Shown here piece after piece: positions 1-11,210 of a stretch of DNA of 64,000 nt; position 1 is the first letter of the stretch; the number at the start of each line of letters is the position of its first letter. The position numbers and the translations under genes are program-made. The notes under the pieces are model-generated. The model saw only the letters and a program-made list of their open reading frames with translations, ran no database searches and was not told the DNA's origin. This stretch comes from Platynereis dumerilii (lineage: Eukaryota > Annelida > Polychaeta > Phyllodocida > Nereididae), in contig JAPTHN010000180.1 of NCBI GenBank assembly GCA_026936325.1, forward strand, positions 265,001 through 329,000, in the 5' to 3' direction.

Positions 1-1138
1 AAATAACGTTAAAAAAAGGTTTTTGGAAAACCGTTTCATGAAAACATGATTTTGCTGATTATTTGACGCTATCGAAAAACAGTTTTTGGAAACATTGGCA
101 TGACATAATTCTGACCGTTTGTGTAAAACGTTAAAATCATGTTTTTTGGACCATCCAATTTAACATAATTTAAACGTAGTGAAAAAACGGTTTTTCAACG
201 GATTTTCGACCGTTTATAAACGTAATTTAAACGTAATCGTGTTTGTTGGGTCATAATATAAAATTCTTTCAAATCTCAGTCTCAAGAGATGAGTTTATTT
301 TGTAATTTTTCAATGAATGTTCACCCAAAAAGCCATATCTCAATAACCATTGAACCTACTAAATTGGAACTGATGCTAAAATGTTCAGAATATCCATTTT
401 TGTATTCAATGTTAATACATTTATATGACCTAAAGTCAATAGTTTTCATATTTTGATGGAAAATACGATTTTTGACATCTAAATAGATGCGGTTTGACAT
501 TTAAGCCAGTAGCAGCTGCAATAAGCCTTGAAATTCAGTTTGGTAATATTTTTCTTGTTTCTGGTGACAATGAGCATGCTTTAAGAGGGTCCCTAGAAAT
601 TTCCATGATAATAATCCCTCACTTGTTCACAAAATAAAAGGATTTTCGGCATTTTCTCAGCTTTTATGAGTTTGCAATCTTTAAATGAAATCAGCTACCC
701 CTAGGCAACCTTCAAAATGGATGAAATTTGGCAGAATTACTCCTTTCTATGAACTTCACCACCAAAAAAAAGTCAGAAGGGATGTGACAAAATTTAGCAT
801 TTTGAGGGGCATCAGATACACTCTAACTGACACTGTGGGAGTTACATTTCAAAGGCTAGGATTACAAAAAGGAGCACAATGTCTAAATGCGATTGACATG
901 AGTTGTCAATTGGGTAATTGTCCACCCTGATTGGTATCGAAGTGTCCAGTCTAAAGAGTAAAAACAATGACTCAAGTGCAATTACATGTATTTCACCTTT
1001 CACTTTTGTCAATTCGAGAACTTTGAACACGCCGCTTGATTGGTCTTGAAATGTCAAGTCTGAAGTGTTATGCTAAAGGCAATTCAGCCTTTATAAGCCT
1101 ATAGAGATGTATTTCCTTACCTCAAATTCTTTTCTTAT
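1..1138. other. Non-coding stretch, nothing recognised
   Basis: AT-rich DNA with several copies of an aacggttttt/aaaccgttt-like word in the first 250 bases. Short open frames are present but have no family signature. I see no gene, RNA or element boundary until the LTR at 1139. Confidence 0.5.
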
Positions 1139-1318
1139 TGTTGCAGAGCGTTGGGCGTGGGGTCAGGATGGCACTTACAAGCAGGACATGTGTAGTCTTC
1201 GGTGGTCTGTTCCAGAATGCACTGAGCCACTGTGTTGCATGACCCAGAATCATTGATGCATGATGACACCAGATGGCACATTCTGACAGTGACTCTGGCA
1301 GTGCTGCCGCCTGCCACA
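1139..1318 (-). repeat. LTR of element 1 (3' LTR in element sense)
   Basis: A 180-bp repeat with TG...CA ends, about 98% identical by eye to 4915-5094. Preceded by TTAT, one half of the target duplication. Confidence 0.88.
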
Positions 1319-2269
1319 CTCCACCCAGGTTTGTTTTTAGGTCCTTCTGCCAGTCACCACTCGCCTCACTTCCATCTTCTTGGCATCGATTATTTCGCTT
1401 CCACCTTCTACCCCGGTTAGTTTTTCAGGCAGCCAACCAAGGTGGACCAAATAGTGCGGTGTCATGCAACTCCGCTTGACAACAAAAAAAAAACGGGGGG
1501 AAAAAGGGGAGCAGGAACCATACAACTCCTATTGGGAAAAGGAAAAAGGCACTTTCACGTGAAAAACTACTTAACATGGGCAAAAGGAGCCATGCAGCTC
1601 CTCAGGAAAAACTGTTGACCTGCATGATCAAAAGGACAAATTCAGTAACAGGAAAAGTCAGGAGTCATGCAACTCCTTTGGAAATCATGGAGACCTACAT
1701 CTCCAGTGGACAGGACTTGAAAAGTATGCAATGAAGGACCTTGGAGACATTTTCCATTAGGCTCCACCAATACCAGTCTTGGGGAAAGGGAGGCCTACAC
1801 CTCCACCGGGAGTCAGCTTCTTCTCAAATGAGCACAAATCTTCTTTCACTTCATTCGGATGAATCAGATGTTCTTCTTTCTTCAATTTCACATCCAACAA
1901 GCCACAATGCAATTCATTACTTGTCCCTGGAGTGGAGACATACACCCTGCAGGAGACATCATTGGGGTGACTAATCTTCACTTGGCCCTCAGCACTTGCA
2001 GTAGACCATTGGCCAGACAGGTCAACAGTCGGGAGTTTAAATGTGATGACGAATATTGATGAATATAGTTTTCACTGTCCCCGTGTGAGTGATACAATGA
2101 GTCTCTTGCTGGTGATGAACTGTGTGAATGATGATATCTGTGCGATGATCTCTGGTGGAATTGCTTCTTCTTCTCTCTCCCTCTTTCTTTTCTGGAGCTC
2201 TCATTCTCAGAACCAGAAGCTCCAGAACTTCGGCTATCTGGCCGTCGCTGACTATTTGCACATTCAGTT

Positions 2270-4134
2270 ACACTGTATCCATGGTCCTGGCACTCGTAAC
2301 AGCAGAAAGGTGATGGAGATCTTCTACGTTTATTGGCACAGTCTCGGCCCGACGTGTGACCTGAACCATCACAGGTGACTCAGTGCATTTTTCTTCTTTT
2401 TTTTTTTTTTACTGTTTGATCATGTGAAAATAAAGAGTTCTGAGTTCTGAGTTCTGCATAGGTGATGCCGAAATCTGCCTGACACTTAGTGCAGGTCTGC
2501 TATCTTCAAATGAGACTTGGCGTGTCACCAACCTGGCTCCAGTTCTACTTTCGTAGACTTGCATGTTCTTCACGTAACTTGGATGGGCGCTGATGGTCAT
2601 TGCGTAAACCCTATCAGCAAACATATCAAGATCTTCATTCTGCAGTTGCTTCACCCTGCCAAGTTCAGTACGAAGCCGTTGCTTTGTAGATTCTCTGCTA
2701 GCTCCATACCCCGCGTCAAGGGAGTTGAGGATTGCATAGTAGTCATTCAGTGTAGCTTCTGGAAGATTCAGCACTGCATTAATGGCTGGTCCATGGAGAT
2801 GAGTCTGTAACATCAGTAATCTCTCTTGGTCATTCCAATTCACTGCATCTGCCACAAATAGGAAAGTTTTCTTCCAACCTTCCCAAAGCTGTGGACTGCA
2901 CTCAAAATTCTCAATCAAGTTGGATTCCAACTTCCGTCGAGCACCTTATGATGACACATTACTCTCACTGACAAATGACTGATGAGGAGACCAATTGCTA
3001 CCACAATTTAAATTCACATCCTTCTTTTCCTTGCATTGTTGAGACCTGCAGGCACCATCATTGGGGAACACATGTTTGATCTTCTTGTGGTGTTCACATC
3101 TCCTAGGCATCGACTGGTCCACTTCCTCATGGTCATCTTGGTCCGGACCACAATCACACACAGTCTCAGGAAGAACAGTAGCTTTAGATTCCTGGATTGG
3201 ACTAACATTCATGACTAACGCTGTATGGAATTCCTTCAATGCAGACGCCACATGCTTCGCGATGATGACACCAGAATTTGCAGACCTCACGTCACACACC
3301 ACCTCCTTCATTTGTTTCAAGAAAGTGTCATTGCGCTCAGTTAAAATCTCTTCATGTCTTATATAGTAACTGTTGCTTTCTAAATTGTTCATTAAGCGCC
3401 CTGGCTTTGGAAGAACCTTTCCTGACTTATCTCTTGTTCACGAGCAGTCATACAAAGTGTCTGACTGAGCTTGTGCAGTCCTTCAACAATGGCAAGCAGA
3501 CCGCGATGAGTAGAGTCACAGCTTGATGAAGAGTCATGTCGGTGGTGCCGGGACTTGGGTCTTCGTTTCTTTTCTCCGAAGACCGCATCTTCTTTTGGGG
3601 GCTTTGACTCTCCATTATCTGATGTCAGCATGGTTGATGTTCCAGGGGCCGCCCCCATACTGGCCATTAATTAGTGTGCGAATTTACTCCCAAGATGTGG
3701 GGACATCAGGGGGTGCTTGGCATGCACCAAGCAGGGAGTAATCAAGGTCAAGTGGCAGGCCTGCGCCACCCATGGACGAGGGGTCAACTTCATTGGGGTC
3801 AATTTTCATGGGCTGGTATGCGCCTGCCCTGGACATAACTTTATTGCATGCACCAAAGTGGCTTAAGTTATTGAGCTGGCCTTCAATTAGGGGATCAAGC
3901 ATAGTCACAACATCTAGACCATTATCAACAGTCAAGTTCTGGAATCTGCGAAGTCACTACCCCTCTTTGGTGCCAAGCCAAAATGTCTCTTTTTGCCAAC
4001 TTAGGCGAACAGCGCTGTAATTGTTCCCAAGTAGTAATTGGCCTACTGTCTATTATGGCTTTGGCAGAGACTGGGTCTACACTACGAAGCATCATCAGTT
4101 CCTCCTTAGTGGCGAGGTCTAGATTAACAACCAT
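2270..4134 (-). pseudogene. gag: Gag-like gene of LTR element 1 (broken)
   Basis: Read on the minus strand. The start encodes a ComEA-like helix-hairpin-helix stretch (NLDLATKEELMMLRSVDP, then SAKAIIDSR) beginning near 4134. A Ser/His/Arg-rich linker and a helical middle follow. A capsid-like region at about 2930-2450 includes WKKTFLFVADAVNW and the pattern LQTHLHGPAINAVLNLPE, typical of retrotransposon Gag (PF03732-like). A Cys/His-rich tail near 2370-2270 looks like a nucleocapsid. The coding sequence is spread over frames with several breaks. No pol gene follows. The HhH start is shared with the gag of LTR element 2 at 51636-54455. Capsid assignment is by pattern only. Confidence 0.65.
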
Positions 4135-4895
4135 AACTGTTTGATATATCCCACAAATTGTGCAACAAAATTGCCAAGTCAGTAAAATTAGTAGGAATGA
4201 TGGATGAATGGTGATACCATAAACAATGGAGTGGGGAAAATGAGAGTAATAAAATATTTTTGGCATTTGGGTGTAAATAAGATTTTTTTTTTTTTATAAC
4301 ATTTTGTGAATAAATTATGCAAAAACACAATGAGTAAAATATGAGTAACACTACCAGAGTGTGAGGCAACTAAATAAATCAATCGGCTTTAGCTTTTCTG
4401 CTGCACTCAATGGTGTGTCATGTCACTATTTGAAAAATAAATAAATAAATTTTTTTTTTTTTTTTTTTAAAGAAAAAACTAGATAAAGTTTTGATGATTA
4501 GATACGGATGGTGAGGGTCGTTGATGATTAAAATTGGATGGGAGGCCTTCAAAAAATAAGATGGGCCGGATGACCATGTTTTGATTGATGATAATGGAGG
4601 ACGGGTTGAGATTGGAATGGAAAAATATGAAAATTTACAAGATGACGACACAAAATAATGAGGCAGAAATGAAGTACAGGTAGTAGTTTCTCAGATTATC
4701 TATGAGTTTGGTTAGTATCTTTGTTTATCTTGGAGAATTGACTTGGATTTTGTTTCAAGATTGCCAATGGCTGACAGCTCAGCTAAGGCCAGCACTATTT
4801 TCTGCTGCCTAAGGGGAGTGGCCCTAGGAACAATTCCACAAATACCGGCTTGTAGAGGCTTCTTCCTTGTCTAGATAATCATCTTCTTGTAGAAA

Positions 4896-4912
4896 TCCCA
4901 CTTCTGACACCA
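4896..4912 (-). other. tRNA-Leu primer-binding site of LTR element 1
   Basis: The plus strand reads TCCCACTTCTGACACCA, two bases from the LTR. That is the 3' end of animal tRNA-Leu of the GTCAGGATGGC... type with its CCA tail. The minus-strand transcript would therefore pair with the tRNA over 17 bases and prime minus-strand DNA synthesis. The tRNA identity comes from memory of vertebrate tRNA-Leu sequences. Confidence 0.75.
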
Positions 4913-4914
4913 AA

Positions 4915-5094
4915 TGTTGCAGCGCGTTTGGCGTGGGGTCAGGATGGCACTTACAAGCAGGACATGTGTAGTCTTCGGTGGTCTGTTCCAGAATGCACTG
5001 AGCCACTGTGTTGCATGACCCAGAATCATTGATGCATGATGACACTAGATGGCACATTCTGACAGTGTCTCTGGCAGTGCTGCCGCCTGCCACA
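4915..5094 (-). repeat. LTR of element 1 (5' LTR in element sense)
   Basis: Partner of the 1139-1318 repeat, followed by TTAT. Within it, 4938-4948 reads GTCAGGATGGC, which matches the first 11 bases of animal tRNA-Leu (see findings). Confidence 0.88.
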
Positions 5095-5099
5095 TTATC

Positions 5100-5690
5100 T
5101 TTAACATTCAAACTTTACTATTTTTGACAACATTAGGCAAATCTGATGAGTAACACAAAAATAAAACAGGACCTAACACAGTCCCATGAGGGACTGCTGA
5201 TTTAACATCAGTTGCGTGTGAGACTGCATCATTTATTTTTACTTGTTAAAGTCTTCCAGTTAAAAAGTTCTTTAACCATTGCAAAGCACAATCTGATATC
5301 CCATATCTCTCTTATTTGTACATGAGTTTATTATGACATACTTTGTCAAAACATTTAGAATAGTCAAAATATATAACATTAGTAGACAATTTCTTATCAA
5401 AGTTACTTGACCAATCATTCAAACATTCCAAAGGATTAGTAACTGTCGATTTTTTTGGCAGAAATCTATGTTGAGATTTTGGTATGACATCATTTCTTAA
5501 CAAGTAGTCCAACAACTGAGATCTAATTATACTATCCAAGATTTTAAATACAACAGAAGTCAAACTAACAGGTCTATATTGTGATGTACATTGTACAATG
5601 GAACAATAATTATGCTTGGTTCTCATGGGACATGGCGGAGAACCTTTTCTTCTGGATGGGACAGAGGCAGGAAAGGGCACTTACGTAATC
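5100..5690 (-). pseudogene. LINE reverse transcriptase fragment
   Basis: On the minus strand 5680-5312 encodes a piece of a CR1/Jockey-like reverse transcriptase: QYRPVSLTSVVFKILD (RT block 2), QHRFLPKKSTVTNPLE, then VIYFDYSKCFDKVCHNKL (the motif A region, usually LDFSKAFDKV.H). After an in-frame stop the homology continues through PHGTVLGPVLFLCYSSDLP (the usual PQGSVLGPLLF block) to about 5110. It stops against the TTAT flank of LTR element 1, so either that element landed in it or the LINE copy ended there. No matching continuation is seen before 1138. Endonuclease and 3' end are missing. This is a decayed fragment. Confidence 0.8.
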
Positions 5691-6180
5691 AATTAAGATT
5701 GATCAACAACCATGCAACGAAAGCCCTGGCGGGGTTTTTTTTTGTTCCCTGTGGGAAAGAAAAGGTGTCCGCTGGGCCCAAAAGCTGTCAGGCGTGAAAG
5801 GAATTTGCTGCTCCTGTGGGATACTTTTATATCCCCCCGAGATACAAAAACTTTTTGTATCTCGGGGAACAACTTGTTGCTGTTGCTGTTGTTGCTGCTG
5901 TTGGTGCTGCTTATCATTTGCGAAGAAGAAGGAGGAGGAGGAGGAAGAGATGGTGGGTTCGGAACTGGTTGCTGCAGAGGGAACAAAATGGCCACTACTA
6001 CCAATTGATGCCTGAATTGGCCAACAATGATGACTCTGGCTACTACAACTTCCCAGAATGCCTCCTGAAATTTTTGCTGAAATCCTGGCTTCTGTGGCTC
6101 CTGCAATCACAAAACAAGACACCAACAAGAGGAGGGCTTTGGAACCTGGATTGAAGTTGGCAATCAAATGTTACAAATCT
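5691..6180. other. Low-complexity segment with CAG and GAG runs, function unknown
   Basis: Open frames run through this region in several phases on both strands because of a CAG/CTG run (about 5872-5912) and a GAG run (about 5930-5950). One minus-strand frame (6167-5703) would start with a hydrophobic stretch (KALLLLVSCFVIAGA) resembling a signal peptide, then a Ser-rich and poly-Gln stretch. I recognise no family and cannot choose a real frame; it could be a short exon or chance. Confidence 0.25.
5835..5867. repeat. Perfect 16-bp-arm palindrome
   Basis: CCCCGAGATACAAAAA, one central base, then its exact reverse complement TTTTTGTATCTCGGGG. It would fold into a strong hairpin or cruciform on either strand. 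Confidence 0.9.
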
Positions 6181-8842
6181 ATATTTATGTGACAATGATC
6201 ATTCAAACCTTTAAGTAGGTTCAAACACATTTACCTCAATGCACTTTGCATGATCTTCCCACCAAGCATCATATATGTTGAGCAAACTACATATATGCAC
6301 TAAGGATAACCCAATTATTATAACTTTATGCTAATATCTAAACACAGTGATGTATTTTGGAAGATAAAGTAATGTCAGCCACTTTTATTTAGTTATTTGC
6401 ATGAAAATCAAATGTGAATGAATCAGACAGACCGGCTTTTGTTGAATGGAGCACTGAAGAAGTCTTGATTATGTAATGTTATGTCAGAGGGTAATTGTCT
6501 TCCCTGCTAATCCTTTCAATGACTGAAGTCAAGATCACTGGGGTTAAAACTTCATTGGATATCAGGCTTGGCTGCTCCATGTCTCTGCATTGTGTAACTG
6601 TTACATAATTTTATGTCAGTCTCAGTTGGTGATTAAGTGGCTGGCTGATATGCAGAACACAAAAAACTCAAAAGCAGCAGTCATGAAATCATGGAGATAT
6701 TTTAATTAAGAAGAAAGCTTTCGAAATATAATTTCCAAAATCTCCTTTTATTAGTTAAAATCTACTTTATTCTACAAATTTTCATTTTATTTTACTTTAT
6801 TTTTCTTCCCTAAAGTGGCTATACACTTAATACTATAATGATTATCATGAGTTTTAAAGTATAAATTTATGAAAAATAAACATACAATGTATATCAGTTG
6901 TGAAAAATCATGGCAAAATGGAAATGGCTTTTTTAAACATCTTATTATTATTAGACAACTACATGGTATGACTGACTTATTGTCTGAATCATACAGGCCG
7001 AAAGAAAAGGTTGATAGGTAAAAATATCAATTGATCAATAGATTCAGATAAAAATTGGTTCCCATGGAGATTAGTGGCTATAATATTATACGCTGTCAAG
7101 TCAATCCGAATTCCGAAATTGCTGATGGCCTTATTTTTCAAAACCTTAATTATTGTCTGCCCATGTTTTAAAGGACGAGGGTCTGGAGGCTCCAAAAACC
7201 GACCTGTTGCCAGTTAATGAGATATTCCATATAAGCAAATAGGGGCAATAAAATCTTAATTGCTCAAGAGAGCTGATTGGTTTCCTGGAAATGGTCTTAG
7301 CCAATTAGAAGAGGGGTAGAAATTGCATAATTATTGCAATGCTATACTTCAACTTCAGAGCTCTATAGAACCTTTGATATTTTGGGGGTCATAAAGTTAT
7401 CTTTTTTCTGACCATCACATGAAAGATGACCTGCCAGTCAAAGTTACAAGACAAAATCCGTATCAATTCAATATTTTCCTTAATTTCTTATGAAATATGA
7501 ACTTTGAAACACCAGAAATAGCACCAACTGTGTGAAATTGTACAATGAAACAAATATATGAAAACTGTTTAAAAAGATACAATATATCTCATTGTATTCC
7601 ATTGGTTATGAAGAGGAATGAGAGATGTTGACTGCTTTGAGGTTGGACATAGAATGATCATGGGTCAACCCACCCTGCTTCTATACCGGGACCCCCTCCT
7701 TTAACTGTTCTCCAAACTTTTTTGGGGGGCGGCTTGTCTTGCCCCCCCCCCCCCCCACCCTGCGGAATAGCCCGCTGAATAGCCGAGGGTATGCTGCTGC
7801 GCAGCCTATGTTTGGTCATGTGATCAACGAATGCAATAATTCTGCTGTAAACTCTCGTGGAGAGAGGAGCTCTGGCTCTTTGTTTGAATTGTCACAAAGG
7901 TGAGTGCAATCTTAAGATTTTGGTTTATGATAATCATATTTCCAAGCTTAAATGGGGCATAAGAAGCCGGTTAATTGGACACAGTAAGTTTATTGAGTCA
8001 AATATTAATGAGAAAACATTGTGTTTGTGATAGGTTAGTTTCGTCTAAAAACTAGTGTGCAGGGTAATACAACCAGAATCGACTTTATGCTTCATTTGTG
8101 AGTACGTTTTGTAAGCTTGTAAGACTTTCCTGTTTTCCTTTTATTACATTTTATGATATTTAGACCAGATGTCGGCATGATAAAACTCCCTTAATGAATG
8201 TTTCATGAAGATGTTATTTAAAATATATCAAAATGGTTGTTCTTTGCACTATTATTAGGCGATCTCACATGATAAGACCATCTACATGAGTGTTTTCAGT
8301 TTTACCATTATCTTAAGTATGTTAGTGAGATTATATTTATTATCAAAGTGGCGCTGAAGTTGACTAATCATTATCTTTTTGTGATAGCTCTTTAAGATAA
8401 TTTTCCTCAGATATCATTTTAGTAGGTTAGGTAAAGTTCAGAATTTATGAATTTGGGAGGGGGAGGGGGGGAGGGTTTTGTCCGAGGGGATACTAATTTC
8501 CACATATGTCTGAAGGGGGGGGCCTAATTTTTGGCAACATTTCCAAGGGGGGTAAGAAGTTTTAACAAAACAAAAATGTCGTAAAATGCACATTCAGTCA
8601 ATTCATACTCCTTTTTTTAGCACGAAAGAGCACACATATAATCATCAAAGGGCACATGTATAGTAACAGTATGTGTGTACGTATTTGGAAAAGTGTTCCT
8701 TAGATGTTTGGAGTATGAAAACACCAATGGATTTATATCAAGGACTATCAGGACAGTCACTAACTCACTGTGATCTAAATGTACCGACTAGTTAAAAAGG
8801 AAATAGACTGTATAAGAGGAAGAATTCGATAGATAGATCTTA
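6181..8842. other. Non-coding stretch
   Basis: AT-rich sequence without a plausible gene. It contains a C run near 7741-7756 and G-rich runs near 8455-8475 and 8514-8523. The C run follows ggcttgtcttg and could be the edge of an old GC-rich small transposon; no second end was found. Confidence 0.45.
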
Positions 8843-9568
8843 TTATCATTTTCATAGCTGAGTGTTTTTCAAATTTGTACTTTGCTTCATCTGAAGACTG
8901 TGATGTCACAGATTTAGTTGCATAACTTTGTATATCAAAAGCACAAATTTCAAGAAACTGACTAAATGCATTGACGCATGGATTATGTATTTTTAGCTTG
9001 TTTGGCTTTTATACCTGCACTGGTTGATAGATGCTTCAATGAACTATAACTGAATCAAACAGACTACTTATCCTGAAAGGAGAGTTAGGGACCATTCAGA
9101 ATTTATGACTGGGGGTGAGTGGGAGTTTTGCCGGAACTTCCCGTCAAAATTTCGATAACACCCTTGAATCTCATGGCAATTTTTGGTACCCCACCCTAAA
9201 TTGTTTTTTTTTTAAATTCTGAACGGACTCTCACAATGACTGACAACAAATTTTAAGAAGTTATTTGAAATTGTGATAACTAGTGTCTTTTGAAAAACAA
9301 TAACACACTTTGTTTGCAAAACATTGAGACTGTTCTTGTGAGGTGTAACACTTAGCTTAGGCAGAAGTTGTTTGTTGTGGTTGTACATAAACAATAACAA
9401 TGCCTGGCAGTTACAAATGCTTTAGTCATAAACCGTGATGTCAAACTTTTTAAAAACTGAGTGTCACAGGTTGAAGATTTGACCAATCACAATCACAGAT
9501 ACCCTATGGTGTCACGGTTCAACTGCAAAAGGAAGTTTTCAAAAAACACACAGCTATGAAAACGATAA
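8843..9568. mobile_element. TA-flanked MITE, copy 1 (mariner-like ends)
   Basis: The left end is TTATCATTTTCATAGCT and the right end is its near-perfect inverse AGCTATGAAAACGATAA, each flanked by TA. TA duplication points to Tc1/mariner-type transposition. The 726-bp interior is non-coding and contains TGATGTCA-type words. A 518-bp relative lies at 30614-31131 and a partial one in the duplicated block ending at 32768. Interior similarity to the other copy (for example the agactacttatcctgaaaggagagtt and gaagatttgaccaatcac segments) supports one family. Confidence 0.75.
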
Positions 9569-9654
9569 TAATAATAATATTTATGGTATGTTTAAGATCA
9601 GGTGATGCAATGTATTTGTTCAAGATGTAATGTTTCATATTACCCTGCATGGAT

Positions 9655-9795
9655 GGGCGTCTGTATTCGGCGGAACGGAACGGAATCTGTATTTCGCGGA
9701 ACGGAATTGTAAAATGCGGAATCTGTAAAATGCGGAACGGAATCTGTAAAATGCGGAATCGGCGGAACGGAATCTGTAAAATGCGGAATTTGTAT
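9655..9795 (+). repeat. Minisatellite of ggaatctgtaaaatgc type
   Basis: Imperfect tandem units of 11-21 bp built from cggaa, cggaatctg and taaaatgcgg. The flank reads gggcgtctgta. The same unit occurs in inverse orientation at 25744-25895, where the flank reads tacagacgccc. Confidence 0.8.
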
Positions 9796-11210
9796 TTTTT
9801 AGCCCATTTATTGATGAACTAACCTCCCCTGGAGGCCTAGGCTCTTTAATTGGCATTGGGTTGCAAGATAGGCCTACCCATGACATTGTATTCATCAATT
9901 GGCATGTGTCAGCACTTAGGATTTAATTGGCATTGAAGTGTCATTAAAATGATAATCTGGTTGAAGTGTCCACATGATGAAAATGCTTGAATAGGAATTA
10001 TGGCTAAACCTAACTGCAGAGAATTTGTACTTGCTTTGAAGAACTGCTCATAAAATCAAATATTTATTTATGAAATACAAGAATATAACTCAAATTAAGG
10101 ATGTTTTATCTCAGTCTGAATTTTCAATTTAAATAAGCCTGTGTATCAAATGATGCCCATATTTTTAACCAATTCAATTTATTAAAACATTAATTCTCAG
10201 AGCATGCCTGATAAGTATTTTGTTGGTTATTACAGAACTTCGGATAACTCTAATTAAGCATTAGGCCTACTTGGCAACAAAGCATGCTGAAGAATATAGA
10301 ATATGTCAATAAATATAAAGTTTTTTGCGCATTCATAGAGTTATTTTTATAGGCCTATTTCTTGATAATTTTATTTTTTGTCCAGTCATGTACAAGCTAG
10401 GTGAATATATATATACATGGTAATAATTAGAAAACAATAGGGGTTGGTCTATGAGACTCTTTGATTGCCCAACTGTTCTTGTTTCCAATATGTTCTTTTA
10501 TTTTGGGATCATTATTTCCGTGACGAAAAGTGGCTGATTACAGGCCATCCAATCCCTGGATCCAATCATTAATTAGTTGATTTAACCTTTTCCCAGGATA
10601 TATATTAGGCCTATATTATGTTATACTATGCATTTCTGTCAGAGTCTTATTATGTTATACTTTGCATATCTGTCAGAGTCTTATCTCCCCCTCAGGCTGG
10701 CAGCTACCAACTCCTGTGTTGTTCATGCTATTGTGTATTTTAGCATGTGATCTAGATCTAATCATTAGCATGTGGTAAATTGGTTTTGAGTGGTATACAA
10801 AGGTACAGATAACCTATTAAAATGTATATTTCTACCTTCTGAATTCTTTGTTTGTGCAAATGAGGAGTTTGAAAGTCAGTTAAGAAACTTTAAGTATTGT
10901 TTGATTATGTATTGAACACAGTGACTCTTGATGACTCTATGAAATATAATGTACTGAATATACAGTGTCATATTAGCTGTTTTAGTTTATCATACCTAAT
11001 ACTTGTGTTGGACTAGCTGTTGGTTGTTCGCAGTTACACTGAATAGTTTTGTTTGATTTATGTGGTGATCACAGCATCAGAGTTTGTTTGTTGGTCTGAA
11101 GAGTGACAAATAATTTCAAACAGTGTTATATCATTTTGTGCTATTAACCCAGTGAATGACATTAACTATTCTTAATTCTTTGTATTTGAAACGATATTCA
11201 ATTTTTCAAA
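9796..11210. other. Non-coding stretch and LINE A leader
   Basis: No gene is seen. The last few hundred bases before 11211 should be the 5' untranslated leader of LINE A, but its 5' end cannot be set without another copy. A duplicated phrase, tctgtcagagtcttat, occurs at about 10635 and 10669. Confidence 0.4.

Larger units (their letters stand above)
1139..5094 (-). mobile_element. LTR retroelement 1, gag-only, minus strand
   Basis: Two direct repeats of 180 bp (1139-1318 and 4915-5094) begin TGTTGCAG and end GCCACA, and differ at only about four positions, so the insertion looks fairly young. The direct flanks are both TTAT (1135-1138 and 5095-5098), a 4-bp target-site duplication as made by Ty3/Gypsy-type integrases. 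Next to the upstream LTR is a 17-base tRNA-Leu primer-binding site. The internal 3.6 kb holds gag-like sequence only: a HhH segment, a linker, a capsid-like region and a Cys-rich tail. I saw no protease, reverse transcriptase or integrase. The coding part is broken in several places; this is a fossil of a non-autonomous element that must have used enzymes from a partner. Confidence 0.85.

Noticed and set aside
685-1057. Small frames on both strands near 0.7-1.0 kb
   Set aside because: No homology signature, no neighbouring coding sequence.
1139-1318. tRNA-Leu gene suggested by GTCAGGATGGC
   Set aside because: Only the first 11 bases match; no anticodon or T arm follows. It is part of the LTR.
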